The notes beneath the pieces are model-generated. The model saw nothing but the letters and a program-made list of their open reading frames with translations. It was not told the DNA's origin and made no database searches. Shown one piece after another: positions 33,799 through 42,362 of a stretch of DNA of 64,000 nucleotides; the stretch's first letter is position 1, and the number at the start of each line of letters is the position of its first letter. The DNA is from Paenibacillus nasutitermitis (GTDB lineage Bacteria; Bacillota; Bacilli; Paenibacillales; Paenibacillaceae), in the NCBI RefSeq assembly GCF_014641075.1, contig NZ_BMHP01000009.1, forward strand, positions 62,001 through 126,000, in the 5' to 3' direction. The position numbers were made by a program, and so were the translations under genes.

Positions 33799-35352
33799 AT
33801 GAAAGTTCCGAAACTAGCAATCACGGCGGTGAGCGTTCTTATGGCAGCAAGCCTGCTTGCCGCCTGCGAGCCTTCCCCTGCAAGTAATCCGCCGTCGCCG
33901 GTTTCTTCCGCAAGTCCGAAAGCGGACGACATGAGCAAGAAATATGCGGTGAAAGCGATGACGATTTTGTACGGGAATCCACCGGAGGCGTCCGGCTACG
34001 GGATTCAGGCCATCAACGAGCGGTATAACATCGATTTCCAATTCAACGCGGTTCCATCCGGCGATTATAACAATAAGCTTGCAACCGCGTTCGCATCCGG
34101 GAATATTCCGGACATCACTTTAATGGAGGATATTACTCAAACGTTCTATAACTATGCGGAGGCAGGAGCTTTTTTACCATTGGAAGCATATATCAAGGAT
34201 TACCCCAACTTATCCAAAATTCCGCAGGATGTGCTCGATCTGATGACGTATAAAGGCCATCTTTATGGAATTCCGCGTATTCGGGCGGCTTCCAACTGGG
34301 TACTGTCGATCCGGAAGGACTGGTTGGACAATCTCAATCTTCCGATTCCGACGACCTACGAAGAATTGACGAACGTCATGAAAGCGTTCACGGAAAATGA
34401 TCCGGACGGTAATGGCAAGAAGGATACCTATGGTATGGCGATGTCTTACGCCTCCGGATTTATAAGCAGCGTTGCGGCGTTCACGCCGACCAAGGTGATG
34501 CCGTTCCAGTCGTGGGTGGAGGACGGGAAGGGCGGAATTTTGCCGGGCTGGGCTGCGCCGAACGGGAGAAAGCTTGTAGAGCTTGTGACCGATTGGTACC
34601 GAAACGGGTATATCAGCAAAGATTTCGTACTGATGAAATCAAGTCAATCAGAAGAAGATTTCTTGCTCGGCAAGGCCGGGATTCACGGCGATTTCGCTTA
34701 CTTGGCCTACTCTCCGGAGCGGTTGAAGAAGGCAAGAGCCGCCAACCCCAACTTTCAATGGGACGTCGTTCCTCCGCTGACTGCGTTGGACGGAACGGAA
34801 GGCTCGTATTCCCTTGGCAACGGGTTCTATGGCTTTAATGTTCTATCGGCGAAAGCCGGCAGCGACGAAGGGAAGGTCCGCCGACTGCTGAAAATACTGG
34901 ACGACCAAATGAATGCGCCGGGCATCGTGCCGTTCAGCGATGGGCAAGAAGGTGTGCATTTTACAAAAAACGCCGACGGGACCAAGTCGTACACGAGCTT
35001 GGGCAATTCGGAACGGCCCGGCTTATATTTGCTGACGAATCCGATTCCGGAAGGGGATTACCTCTTATCTCCAAGCCTGCCCGACGAGATCAAACAAATT
35101 CAGAAGAAAGCATATGATACGGCACTATCCGGAACCCCGTATAAGGACGCGAGCCTCGGAGTGATATCCAAAACGAAAATAGATAAAGGCGAGGAGTTAT
35201 CCAAATTTTTGCTGGACGGGGTCGTTAACATCATCGTCAATGGGGAGCCGATCGCCAACTACGATAAGTTGATCGGGGAATGGAAGTCCCGGGGCGCGGA
35301 GCAAATGATCCAAGAGATGAACGAAAGCTACAAGTCTAAGCACGCAGAGTAA
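33799..35352 (+). CDS. Extracellular solute-binding lipoprotein (locus 2)
   Basis: 517 residues; GAGGAGGTCATTCT precedes ATG. The lipobox is LLAAC (Cys about 22), followed by a Pro/Ser-rich linker. A DPDGNGKKDT segment mirrors the Ca-binding-like loop seen in the locus 1 lipoprotein. It delivers substrate to the flanking permeases. A strong hairpin just downstream may keep its mRNA level above that of the second permease. Confidence 0.92.
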   Translation: MKVPKLAITAVSVLMAASLLAACEPSPASNPPSPVSSASPKADDMSKKYAVKAMTILYGNPPEASGYGIQAINERYNIDFQFNAVPSGDYNNKLATAFASGNIPDITLMEDITQTFYNYAEAGAFLPLEAYIKDYPNLSKIPQDVLDLMTYKGHLYGIPRIRAASNWVLSIRKDWLDNLNLPIPTTYEELTNVMKAFTENDPDGNGKKDTYGMAMSYASGFISSVAAFTPTKVMPFQSWVEDGKGGILPGWAAPNGRKLVELVTDWYRNGYISKDFVLMKSSQSEEDFLLGKAGIHGDFAYLAYSPERLKKARAANPNFQWDVVPPLTALDGTEGSYSLGNGFYGFNVLSAKAGSDEGKVRRLLKILDDQMNAPGIVPFSDGQEGVHFTKNADGTKSYTSLGNSERPGLYLLTNPIPEGDYLLSPSLPDEIKQIQKKAYDTALSGTPYKDASLGVISKTKIDKGEELSKFLLDGVVNIIVNGEPIANYDKLIGEWKSRGAEQMIQEMNESYKSKHAE

Positions 35353-35366
35353 AGATTCATCCGGCA

Positions 35367-35413
35367 CGCTGCGAGTACGGGGTTCTCCCTTCGATCCCCG
35401 TTGTCTCGCAGCG
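35367..35413 (+). promoter_or_regulatory. Intercistronic mRNA hairpin after the lipoprotein gene
   Basis: Perfect outer arms CGCTGCGAG (35367-35375) and CTCGCAGCG (35405-35413), with an inner ACGGGG / CCCCGT stem, fill the gap between lipoprotein and permease. No T-run follows. It is therefore more likely an mRNA 3'-end stabiliser than a full terminator, as is known for binding-protein genes of ABC operons. Confidence 0.7.
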
Positions 35414-35438
35414 TATCAATCGAAAGGAGGGGCGGCCT

Positions 35439-36314
35439 TTGCCTTCCGCGAAATGGTCTTATCGTATTTTTGACGGAATGAATATGCTCCTGCTGCTGGG
35501 CTTTTCCTTTCTGACATTCGTTCCGTTTCTCCATGTGTTCGCCATGTCGCTCTTGTCGCTTGACGACACGAAGGAGTTTCAGCGGTTTCTTCTATGGCCG
35601 ACACGATGGGATTTCAGTTCCTATCGGTATATTTACGACACCCAAATCTTTTTTAGCAGCTTGAAAAACACCGTATGGATCACCATTGTCGGTACGCTCA
35701 TCAACATCGCGGTCACTTCTTCAATGGCTTATTCCTGCTCGCGCCGTTCGTTCAGCGGCAAAAGATGGATCATGCTGATGGTGTTGTTCACCATGCTCTT
35801 CAACGGCGGCTTGATCCCGACCTATCTTGTCGTAAACGGCTTGGGGCTTATCGATACGCTATGGGCTATCGTTATTCCAAGCGCCGTGTCGGCATTCAAC
35901 ATGATTGTGCTCAAAGAGTTTTTCGAGGGCATACACGAAAGCATTCTGGAATCGGCTAAAATTGACGGCTGCAACGATCTGAGCATTTTTGTCCGAATCG
36001 TGCTGCCGCTATCTTTGCCGGCGCTGGCCACATTCACGTTGTTTTATGCCGTAGCCAACTGGAATCAATATTTCGCTTCCATTATTTATACCAACAGCTC
36101 GGATTTATGGCCTTTGCAGGTCCTGTTAAGACAGGTTGTTATGGTTGGTCAAAGCGATATTTTCGGGGCAATCGACTTAAGCGCGCCTCCGCCTCCGCCC
36201 ATGTCCATCCAGATGGCAACAGTCATGTATACTTCGCTGCCGATTCTAATCTTGTACCCTTTCCTGCAAAAGTACTTCGTCAAAGGAATGACGCTCGGAG
36301 CTATCAAAGGATGA
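35439..36314 (+). CDS. Sugar ABC transporter permease, LplC/YtcP type (locus 2)
   Basis: 291 residues from TTG with GAAAGGAGGGG upstream. Six TM helices. EAA loop ILESAKIDGCNDLSIFVRIV, and the family's closing FVKGMTLGAIKG. It pairs with the LplB-type permease at 32819. Gene order here is permease-lipoprotein-permease, unlike locus 1. Confidence 0.92.
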   Translation: MPSAKWSYRIFDGMNMLLLLGFSFLTFVPFLHVFAMSLLSLDDTKEFQRFLLWPTRWDFSSYRYIYDTQIFFSSLKNTVWITIVGTLINIAVTSSMAYSCSRRSFSGKRWIMLMVLFTMLFNGGLIPTYLVVNGLGLIDTLWAIVIPSAVSAFNMIVLKEFFEGIHESILESAKIDGCNDLSIFVRIVLPLSLPALATFTLFYAVANWNQYFASIIYTNSSDLWPLQVLLRQVVMVGQSDIFGAIDLSAPPPPPMSIQMATVMYTSLPILILYPFLQKYFVKGMTLGAIKG

Positions 36315-36351
36315 GCGAACAATAAAATCCGATTTTGGGGAGGTAACCTTG

Positions 36352-38328
36352 ATGAACGAAAACAAGCGCGTGTTGAGCCGCCGGGAAATGCTAACTTCTC
36401 TCGGGATGGCCGGGGCGGCCGTGATGCTGGGCGGTAAGATAGTTTACGGTGCGGAAAGTATGACGGGTGAGCATGGGGACGATAATGAATTACGGAAGCT
36501 GCAGCAATCGTCAGCCGTCATGAAACGGTTGGGAAAATTCCGGCTAGGCATGAAGCTGACGTCGGAAAGCGAAATTCTGGAACACGATGACAATGAGGTG
36601 ACGACCGGGTATCGCTGGGCCGGAGCGCTGCCCCATACAACGGGGGCCGACGATCCGGCAGGCGACGGAGGCATAAGCTCGACCGCATGGGTTGCCGTTT
36701 ATCAGATCGGGCTGAAACATGCGCTTGCATCCAGCTCTGGCGCCGGTGCTATCGGATACGGCTCCGAAACGGTGCAAGGGACTTTCGATCGAATTCAAAA
36801 AAGAACTCTCGTCGATGCGAGAGAATTCGGGTTATCCGCCGACTCCGTAAATGACACGGTGACGCTCATCAACGCGATACGCGAGTGCTATAATAACGGA
36901 ATGACGCTCAGCATATCCGGCCTCCTTGACTTCGGCGACGCCGAACTGATTATCGATACCCCATGCGATATTTGCGGCAGCGGCTGGTTCAAAGATCTTA
37001 AGTTTATCATCGGAGGAGCCGCCAATGGCGATCTGTGGGCGCGGATAGACGGCATAGGGGTGATCGCTTCCGCCGCAGGCGGCGATCACGGCTTCGTGGT
37101 CCGAAAAGGCAGGTTCATCGACTTTCTGAATATTCGGGCAAGGCTGGTCGATACGGCGATCAAGGGTGAGTCCTTCACGGATACGGGCAGACATACCGTG
37201 GGGCTTATCACGATCGATAATCTTAACGCGCTTGATGTTGGATCCATGGTGAAGCTGGTCAAGCAAGGCGGGGATTTATATGCGTTTAATGACATTAAAA
37301 TACAAAACAGCAGAGGCTGGTTTTTGCGCGATTACGGGACCTATATCGAACAAATAGACGGTCTGGTGTACGCCGATAATTACACTCACTTCGGGCGCAA
37401 TATGCCAACCTCCAAAAATCATCTGCGGGTCCAGGATGCCGAATGGTTGAACATCGGAGGAACGAACACAATGTTCGAAGGGGGGGAAGAGGCCGTATAC
37501 ATCAGCGAGGTTGGCCAATTGGCGATCGGCGGTTCTACGCTTATCGGCTTGACCGGGCAAAACAGGCCGGCAAGCGCTTTGAAGATTGCGAACAGCAGCA
37601 AGTTCCTTTCAGCCAGCATTGCAGACGGCGCGATTAAATTCGAAAAGCCGTCGCTGCACGGCATCGAAATTTCATCCCCTTCGGGCATGATTCATATGGG
37701 ATCGGCCCAAGGCGCGATAGATGCAAGAATCGGATCGAACGCAAGTCCGTCTTACTTCGGCACTACCGATCTGTCTTCGATCAATCATTACGGCGTATTC
37801 ATTTCAGGCGGCGTTGCGGCATATGGAGAATGCCAATCCGATGGATTATTCATCAATGCGGGGAGCGTTTCGAGCAAATTGAAGGATTTCAACGCATCCA
37901 CTGCCCTTCGAACAAACATGAAAAAGCTTGGAAACAGGGCTGCGGTTGCTTCCGTAACCGTGACAGCCGTTGTGCCCGAGAACATGGGAACGACCATAAT
38001 CGGCCCCACAGATCTATCGACAATATCGGGCAATACCCCTACCGGAGCCGAAATATTCGTTCAAGCCTATAATGCGGACGGCTCCAAGGTCGCCGTCTAC
38101 CATTTGCTCTATCGCCGAGCTTCAGCAACTGTGGCGGAAGTCAAAACAGTTTCGTTTAGCGAGGAATCGGCGATCGTTGACGGCACGCCCGCTTTTACTT
38201 GGGGGACGTCCAGCTCGGGCTCCTTGCAGGTATATCCGAAATCGAAAACGGGAGGCGGCGGAACGGTTATGGGAAACTTCACTTTTGTCATCTCTTCGAT
38301 CGGCGGCGTGACTTTCGGTACGAGATAA
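36352..38328 (+). CDS. Tat-type exported protein with pectate-lyase/beta-helix-like region
   Basis: 658 residues; GGGGAGG precedes ATG 36352. The N-terminus has a twin-arginine signal (SRREMLTSLGMAGAAVMLGG), so it is probably exported folded. Residues about 130-480 show short repeated strands with Asn/Gly turns typical of right-handed beta-helix proteins that cut or bind polysaccharides or are phage-tail-spike-like. The last 110 residues form a beta-sandwich. No catalytic residues can be named. It ends the uptake operon, so it may generate or bind the imported glycan outside the cell. Confidence 0.75.
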   Translation: MNENKRVLSRREMLTSLGMAGAAVMLGGKIVYGAESMTGEHGDDNELRKLQQSSAVMKRLGKFRLGMKLTSESEILEHDDNEVTTGYRWAGALPHTTGADDPAGDGGISSTAWVAVYQIGLKHALASSSGAGAIGYGSETVQGTFDRIQKRTLVDAREFGLSADSVNDTVTLINAIRECYNNGMTLSISGLLDFGDAELIIDTPCDICGSGWFKDLKFIIGGAANGDLWARIDGIGVIASAAGGDHGFVVRKGRFIDFLNIRARLVDTAIKGESFTDTGRHTVGLITIDNLNALDVGSMVKLVKQGGDLYAFNDIKIQNSRGWFLRDYGTYIEQIDGLVYADNYTHFGRNMPTSKNHLRVQDAEWLNIGGTNTMFEGGEEAVYISEVGQLAIGGSTLIGLTGQNRPASALKIANSSKFLSASIADGAIKFEKPSLHGIEISSPSGMIHMGSAQGAIDARIGSNASPSYFGTTDLSSINHYGVFISGGVAAYGECQSDGLFINAGSVSSKLKDFNASTALRTNMKKLGNRAAVASVTVTAVVPENMGTTIIGPTDLSTISGNTPTGAEIFVQAYNADGSKVAVYHLLYRRASATVAEVKTVSFSEESAIVDGTPAFTWGTSSSGSLQVYPKSKTGGGGTVMGNFTFVISSIGGVTFGTR

Positions 38329-38334
38329 CATCAG

Positions 38335-38441
38335 AGCCGCTATTTGCTAGATATTAGCTAATAATGACGATGGCTAGGTCAAATAACGTCTTCTCGCTGC
38401 TTAGTAGGCACGTTTTAGTGCTTTGTAAGCGGCTTTTTTTT
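38335..38441 (+). terminator. Possible long-stem terminator of uptake locus 2
   Basis: AGCCGCT (38335-38341) can pair with AGCGGCT (38428-38434), which runs straight into a T-tract. The 86-nt interior includes smaller hairpins. It is plausible but weaker than the other terminators. Confidence 0.4.
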
Positions 38442-38473
38442 ATGATTGTTCGGACTTTTTGGAGCTAAATCAG

Positions 38474-38524
38474 TTGACTTGGTAAACCCCTCGTGGTACA
38501 TTGTGCATACACAACATACACAAT
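38474..38524 (+). promoter_or_regulatory. Promoter and YtrA-type operator
   Basis: TTGACT (38474-38479), a 17-bp spacer and TACATT (38497-38502). An ATTGTG...CACAAT dyad (38500-38524) overlaps the -10 and start site. It resembles GntR/YtrA operators with repeated ATACACA elements. The last gene of the operon encodes a YtrA-like repressor, which would bind here. Confidence 0.75.
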
Positions 38525-38542
38525 TTGATGAGGAGGTATGGT

Positions 38543-39397
38543 ATGCTGGCATTAGACATTCGAAATTTAAATAAGACATACCCAAATTTTCAGTTAAGAG
38601 ACGTATCGTTTCAACTGGAAAAGGGTTATATTATGGGTTTTATCGGTGCCAATGGCGCAGGAAAAACAACCACGATAAAATCGATCCTGAAAATGATTCA
38701 TATCGATAGCGGCGAGGTACGCATATTGGGCAAGAATATCGCCGAACAGGAAATCGAATTGAAGCAAGAAATTGGATGCGCATTCGGCGGCATCGATTTC
38801 TATACTCGCAGCAAGATGAAAACGTTGACCGGTATCATTAAGAAGTTCTACAAGAATTGGGATGATGAAACCTATCATAATTATCTGAGAAGATTCAAAT
38901 TGGATGAAAACAAAAAAATTGCCGAACTGTCGACAGGAATGAAAGTAAAGTACAGCCTGGCCCTGGCCCTGTCCCATGGCGCGAAGCTTCTCGTCCTTGA
39001 TGAACCGACAAGCGGACTCGATCCGGTGGCAAGAGATGATCTGTTGGATATTTTTCAAGAGCTCGTAGTCGATGGTGAAATCAGCATTCTTTTCTCTACT
39101 CACATTACATCCGACTTGGAAAAATGCGCGGATTTTATTACCTTCATCGAAAACGGACAAATCATCGCAAGTTCGGAGAAAAACGAATTTATGGAGTCCT
39201 ATCGTCTACTTAGTGGCAGCGAGAGCCAGTTACACCAAGTGAAGGAACAGTTGATTTCCTACAAAATTAATTCATTCGGTTTTACGGGATTGATCCATTC
39301 CAGAGACTTCGATCCCTCTTCCGATGTTAGAGCCGCTACGCCGAGTCTCGAGGAAATCATGATTTATTTCGCAAAAAAGGAGGACATGCATGTATAA
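38543..39397 (+). CDS. ABC transporter ATP-binding protein (YtrB-like)
   Basis: 284 residues; GAGGAGGTATGGT precedes ATG 38543. Walker A GANGAGKTT (about 38-46), signature STGMKVKYSLALAL with LSTG in place of LSGG, Walker B KLLVLDEPTSGLD and the switch His in STHITSD are all present. It overlaps the permease gene by 8 bp. With that permease and the GntR regulator it forms a YtrABC-like unit, which in Bacillus responds to cell-wall antibiotics. The exact role here is inferred. Confidence 0.92.
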   Translation: MLALDIRNLNKTYPNFQLRDVSFQLEKGYIMGFIGANGAGKTTTIKSILKMIHIDSGEVRILGKNIAEQEIELKQEIGCAFGGIDFYTRSKMKTLTGIIKKFYKNWDDETYHNYLRRFKLDENKKIAELSTGMKVKYSLALALSHGAKLLVLDEPTSGLDPVARDDLLDIFQELVVDGEISILFSTHITSDLEKCADFITFIENGQIIASSEKNEFMESYRLLSGSESQLHQVKEQLISYKINSFGFTGLIHSRDFDPSSDVRAATPSLEEIMIYFAKKEDMHV

Positions 39398-40046
39398 CTT
39401 GGTGATGAAGGATTTGAAATTAGGAGTAAATCCGATGTTCTTCGTCTTTCCTTTCGTAATAGGTGCCTTAATGCTTATTCCCGGTTGGCTGTATTTTCTC
39501 GTCCCGCTGTATTTTTGTTGGATCACGATACCGAACATGTTTGCCGGATTTAGAACTCAGAACGATTTGATGTTTACCACGATGATGCCCGTATCCAGGA
39601 AAGATATCGTGAAAGCAAGGGTAACCGTTATTGTCATCCTGGAAATATTGCATCTTGTAATTGCCATGATCTATGGCATGATCACGCTTCGCTTATATCC
39701 GCATCTAACCTACTATTTCTTCGCACCGCATATGGGTTTTTGGGGACTATGTTTTGTTATGCTCGCGCTCTTCAACATGATCTTTATATCCATGTATTAC
39801 AAGACAGCGTATAAGTATGGCGGGGCGACGACCGCATCCATTACGGCCACTATGCTTTTTGCCGGCGTTGCTCAATGGATCGGAACCCAGAACTCTGTTA
39901 TCTCTGACACTTTCAATGGCAGCGGAGTTGACAATACGGCGCTTCAAATATCCATTCTGATCGCAGGAATCGTGATATTTATTGCAATCACCATGATTGC
40001 TTATCGAATTGCGGTCAAACGGTTCCTAAAAGTTGAAATCCTATGA
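39390..40046 (+). CDS. ABC-2 type transporter permease
   Basis: 218 residues; AAAGGAGG precedes ATG. Six hydrophobic segments. The LMFTTMMPVSRKDIVKAR segment is the usual cytoplasmic loop of ABC-2 family proteins with "LP[VI]SR" motifs. It partners with the ATPase encoded just before and overlaps the GntR gene by 4 bp. Confidence 0.88.
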   Translation: MYNLVMKDLKLGVNPMFFVFPFVIGALMLIPGWLYFLVPLYFCWITIPNMFAGFRTQNDLMFTTMMPVSRKDIVKARVTVIVILEILHLVIAMIYGMITLRLYPHLTYYFFAPHMGFWGLCFVMLALFNMIFISMYYKTAYKYGGATTASITATMLFAGVAQWIGTQNSVISDTFNGSGVDNTALQISILIAGIVIFIAITMIAYRIAVKRFLKVEIL

Positions 40047-40417
40047 ACGTATCGATCTCGAATACATCTGAGAAACCGATTTATCAACAGCTTTACGAAC
40101 AGATCAGCGCCCAAATTCTGAAAGGGGATCTCGAAAGCGGCTATTGTTTACCGCCCATACGACAAGCTGCCCTGGAGCTTCGTGTCAGTGTCATCACCGT
40201 AAAGAAGGCTTGGGAAGAACTCGAACGAAGCGGTTTGATCAATACAATTACAGGCAAAGGGTGTTTTGTAGCCGAATTCTCGCCGGATGAGATGCTGCGA
40301 ATACGCAATGAAATGATCTTGAAGCAAATGGAAAGCGACACATCATACTACAAATCCTTTGGCCTCACCCTGGATGAAGTTATTGAACTGCTGAAAACAG
40401 TTTATAAAGGAAAGTAG
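40043..40417 (+). CDS. GntR-family (YtrA subfamily) repressor
   Basis: 124 residues, starting within the permease stop (ATGA overlap). The winged HTH (IYQQLYEQISAQILKGDLES, LPPIRQAALELRVSVITVKK, GKGCFVAE) and a short helical tail of about 50 residues define the YtrA subfamily. It likely represses its own operon through the dyad at 38500-38524. Placing the repressor last is unusual, since ytrA is first in the Bacillus operon. Confidence 0.9.
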   Translation: MNVSISNTSEKPIYQQLYEQISAQILKGDLESGYCLPPIRQAALELRVSVITVKKAWEELERSGLINTITGKGCFVAEFSPDEMLRIRNEMILKQMESDTSYYKSFGLTLDEVIELLKTVYKGK

Positions 40418-40421
40418 GACG

Positions 40422-40601
40422 TCATCTGATGCCATTCGTGAATATTTAGTTGATGCTAAAAGTAAGAATGCGATTGATTTTGGGTGTGGAACTGGTCTTG
40501 TCGGATTGAGCCTGTTCAACGATTTTCATTCTATGCTTTTTCTGGATACTTCTGAAATGCGACCGAGCAAGCGCTCAGGACTGCAACCGTACAGAACATG
40601 A
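40422..40601 (+). pseudogene. SAM-dependent methyltransferase remnant
   Basis: The open frame begins with no start codon right after the GntR stop. It reads DAIREYLVDAKSKNAIDFGC, GTGLVGLSLFNDF, then FLDTSE. This is motif I (DFGCGTG) and the following acidic loop of a class I methyltransferase. It then becomes unrelated sequence and stops at 40601. About two thirds of the gene is missing. Confidence 0.7.
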
Positions 40602-40682
40602 AGAAGATTGCCCTCCAGCTAGAAAGGAGGTAATTCGGGTAAAGTCCCCTTCCATTTTTACTGATCCTCTCTACAAAATGAA

Positions 40683-40719
40683 GAGAAACCCTTGCGTCTT
40701 AAAAAGACGGGGGTTTCTC
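40683..40719 (+). terminator. Hairpin downstream of the GntR/ABC unit
   Basis: GAGAAACCC / GGGTTTCTC with an inner CGTCTT / AAGACG stem. Little T-run follows, but it is a strong stem and may act together with the next terminator. Confidence 0.6.
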
Positions 40720-40727
40720 GACAATCT

Positions 40728-40753
40728 GAGGCACCGATTGCGGTGCCTTTTTA
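40728..40753 (+). terminator. Rho-independent terminator
   Basis: AGGCACCG / CGGTGCCT with a 4-nt loop, then TTTTT. It also faces the 3' end of the convergent TetR gene. Confidence 0.85.
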
Positions 40754-40859
40754 CATGCCCTTATACTTGCCAGAGTTAAGCTCCGGGTGGTGTCAGTTAC
40801 AAAACCAGAATATGTCGTACCAGCAAACAATTCCTTTCGAAACAAGAAGATGAAGAACG

Positions 40860-41420
40860 TTACCGACCCAGTCCTTGTACAAAGCATGACAGTCCAAGCT
40901 GAAAGCCTTCAACCGGAATACATTGCTGCAAGTGCCCCGTTAATTCGAGTAACACATAGCCATGCACAAAAGCCCAGACGGCCTGTGTCGCAGATGCAGC
41001 CTGAGATTGTCCGACCAGTTTCCCCGTCGCAGTTAGTATAGGAGCAAAAGCTGCGATGGGCGATGAAGACGAGGTATCCTCAATCGGCGGCGTATTCGTG
41101 AAAAGGAGCCGATAGAGTTGAGGATGTTGAAGTGCCCACTCGCGATAGGTCATACCCATTGCGTAGATCTGGCGACGCGGGTCTGATTTTGCTAAGGCAG
41201 ACACCCGCTCTAATTCTGCTGCCAGGAGAAACAGCCCTTTTTCTGCGACAGCACTAAGTAATGCCGACTTCTCATGAAAATGATTATAGAGTGAGGAGGC
41301 GCGTACATCTAACAGCGTAGCCAGCCGACGCATAGAAAGTGCCTCGGCACCCTCCCGCTCCAATAGCTCAAACGCACTCTTTACCAGCATATCCTGATCG
41401 ATCTTCTTTTTATATACCAT
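40860..41420 (-). CDS. TetR-family transcriptional regulator
   Basis: 186 residues from ATG 41420, which follows AAGGAG at a rather long 13 bp. Earlier in-frame starts would run through the intergenic operators. The HTH reads LVKSAFELLEREGAEALSMR, then LDVRASSLYNHFHEKSALLS. The C-terminal ligand domain matches TetR_C/WHG-type regulators. It is divergent from the membrane protein/cupin pair and probably represses both directions through the sites at 41424-41540. Confidence 0.9.
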   Translation of the reverse strand: MVYKKKIDQDMLVKSAFELLEREGAEALSMRRLATLLDVRASSLYNHFHEKSALLSAVAEKGLFLLAAELERVSALAKSDPRRQIYAMGMTYREWALQHPQLYRLLFTNTPPIEDTSSSSPIAAFAPILTATGKLVGQSQAASATQAVWAFVHGYVLLELTGHLQQCIPVEGFQLGLSCFVQGLGR

Positions 41421-41423
41421 ACT

Positions 41424-41540
41424 TAACAGTGTACTCCTTACTGGATCCTTTTTCAATCCATATTTATATGAATTGACGAACATTGTTCGTATTGACATTT
41501 CCGTTTTTTTGATGTTATTCTTTTAAGGCGTACACTGTTA
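41424..41540. promoter_or_regulatory. Divergent control region with paired TetR candidate sites
   Basis: TAACAGTGTAC (41424-41434) and GTACACTGTTA (41530-41540) are exact inverted copies placed near each divergent gene. ACGAACATTGTTCGT (41476-41490) is a palindrome broken only at its centre, just before the plus-strand -35 TTGACA (41492-41497), with -10 TTATTC 17 bp on. The palindrome resembles a LexA box but has a 3-bp instead of a 4-bp spacer. Confidence 0.6.
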
Positions 41541-41591
41541 GTTTTGATCGTGGAACGTGACCATATTGACCCAAATTAGGAGGAACATTCT

Positions 41592-42317
41592 ATGGCAACA
41601 ACATCTGCATCCAAAGAGAAAACAGTCTTTTCATCTCGTGCCCGCCTTGAAGCTCTGTCTCTTATCGTATCTGGATTTCTGTTTATACTCTACCCGGTAC
41701 TTCGACCATTCTCCGACGAATCATCCTTGCAAGGCGCTGAAGCTTTCGCTTCCACTGCTTGGGTTCTGGCACATGTACTGGCTATAGTGGCTTTCATCTT
41801 GCTCGCTTTGGGCCTGTTGGGTCTGCAAAGTATATTCCAAAAAACAACCGCTGGAGGTCTCACATCTCTAGCGCTTATCTTAACCTGGATCGGAGTCGGA
41901 TTCACGCTCCCCTACTATGGTGCAGAGACCTTTGGGTTGTATGCGATCGGACAGGAGGCTGTTAAGCAGCAGAGCGTTACGCTGCTGACTTTAGCAGATG
42001 CAGTCCGTTTTTCGGAGCCAGCAGTCGTTATGTTCGCAGTGGGGCTCCTTCTGCTTGCAGTTGGTCCCATCCTGGTTGCGATTGCGGTATGGCGATCAGG
42101 CACGATGTCGCGATGGAGTGGTTTTCCATTTGCTCTGGGATTTGCGCTCTATCTTCCGCAGTTTTACGGATCCCAAACAATCAGAGTGGCGCATGGACTC
42201 CTGGTTGCTCTTGGATGCATCTGGGTCGCATTGAGTATGTTAAGAAGCCAGAAATGGCGTTCACAGCTCTTAAATCGCCCAGCAACTGAGTCGGTAGAGC
42301 AAGTTCAATTTGATTGA
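41592..42317 (+). CDS. Six- or seven-TM membrane protein, TetR-controlled
   Basis: 241 residues; TTAGGAGGAACATTCT precedes ATG. Hydrophobic helices lie at about 22-40, 55-80, 90-112, 140-165, 172-190 and 197-215. A cluster YYGAETFGLYAIGQEAVKQQ lies in the longest loop. No family motif is recognised. It is probably co-transcribed with the cupin gene 45 bp downstream, under the divergent TetR repressor. Confidence 0.75.
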   Translation: MATTSASKEKTVFSSRARLEALSLIVSGFLFILYPVLRPFSDESSLQGAEAFASTAWVLAHVLAIVAFILLALGLLGLQSIFQKTTAGGLTSLALILTWIGVGFTLPYYGAETFGLYAIGQEAVKQQSVTLLTLADAVRFSEPAVVMFAVGLLLLAVGPILVAIAVWRSGTMSRWSGFPFALGFALYLPQFYGSQTIRVAHGLLVALGCIWVALSMLRSQKWRSQLLNRPATESVEQVQFD

Positions 42318-42362
42318 CCCAGGAATGTTGTTTGGAAATATATAAAAGGAGAGTAGAGAGAT

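Noticed and set aside
41476..41490. LexA (SOS) box
   Set aside because: CGAAC and GTTCG are separated by 3 bp instead of the 4 bp required for the Bacillus LexA site, so it was described as a palindrome in a TetR-controlled region instead.
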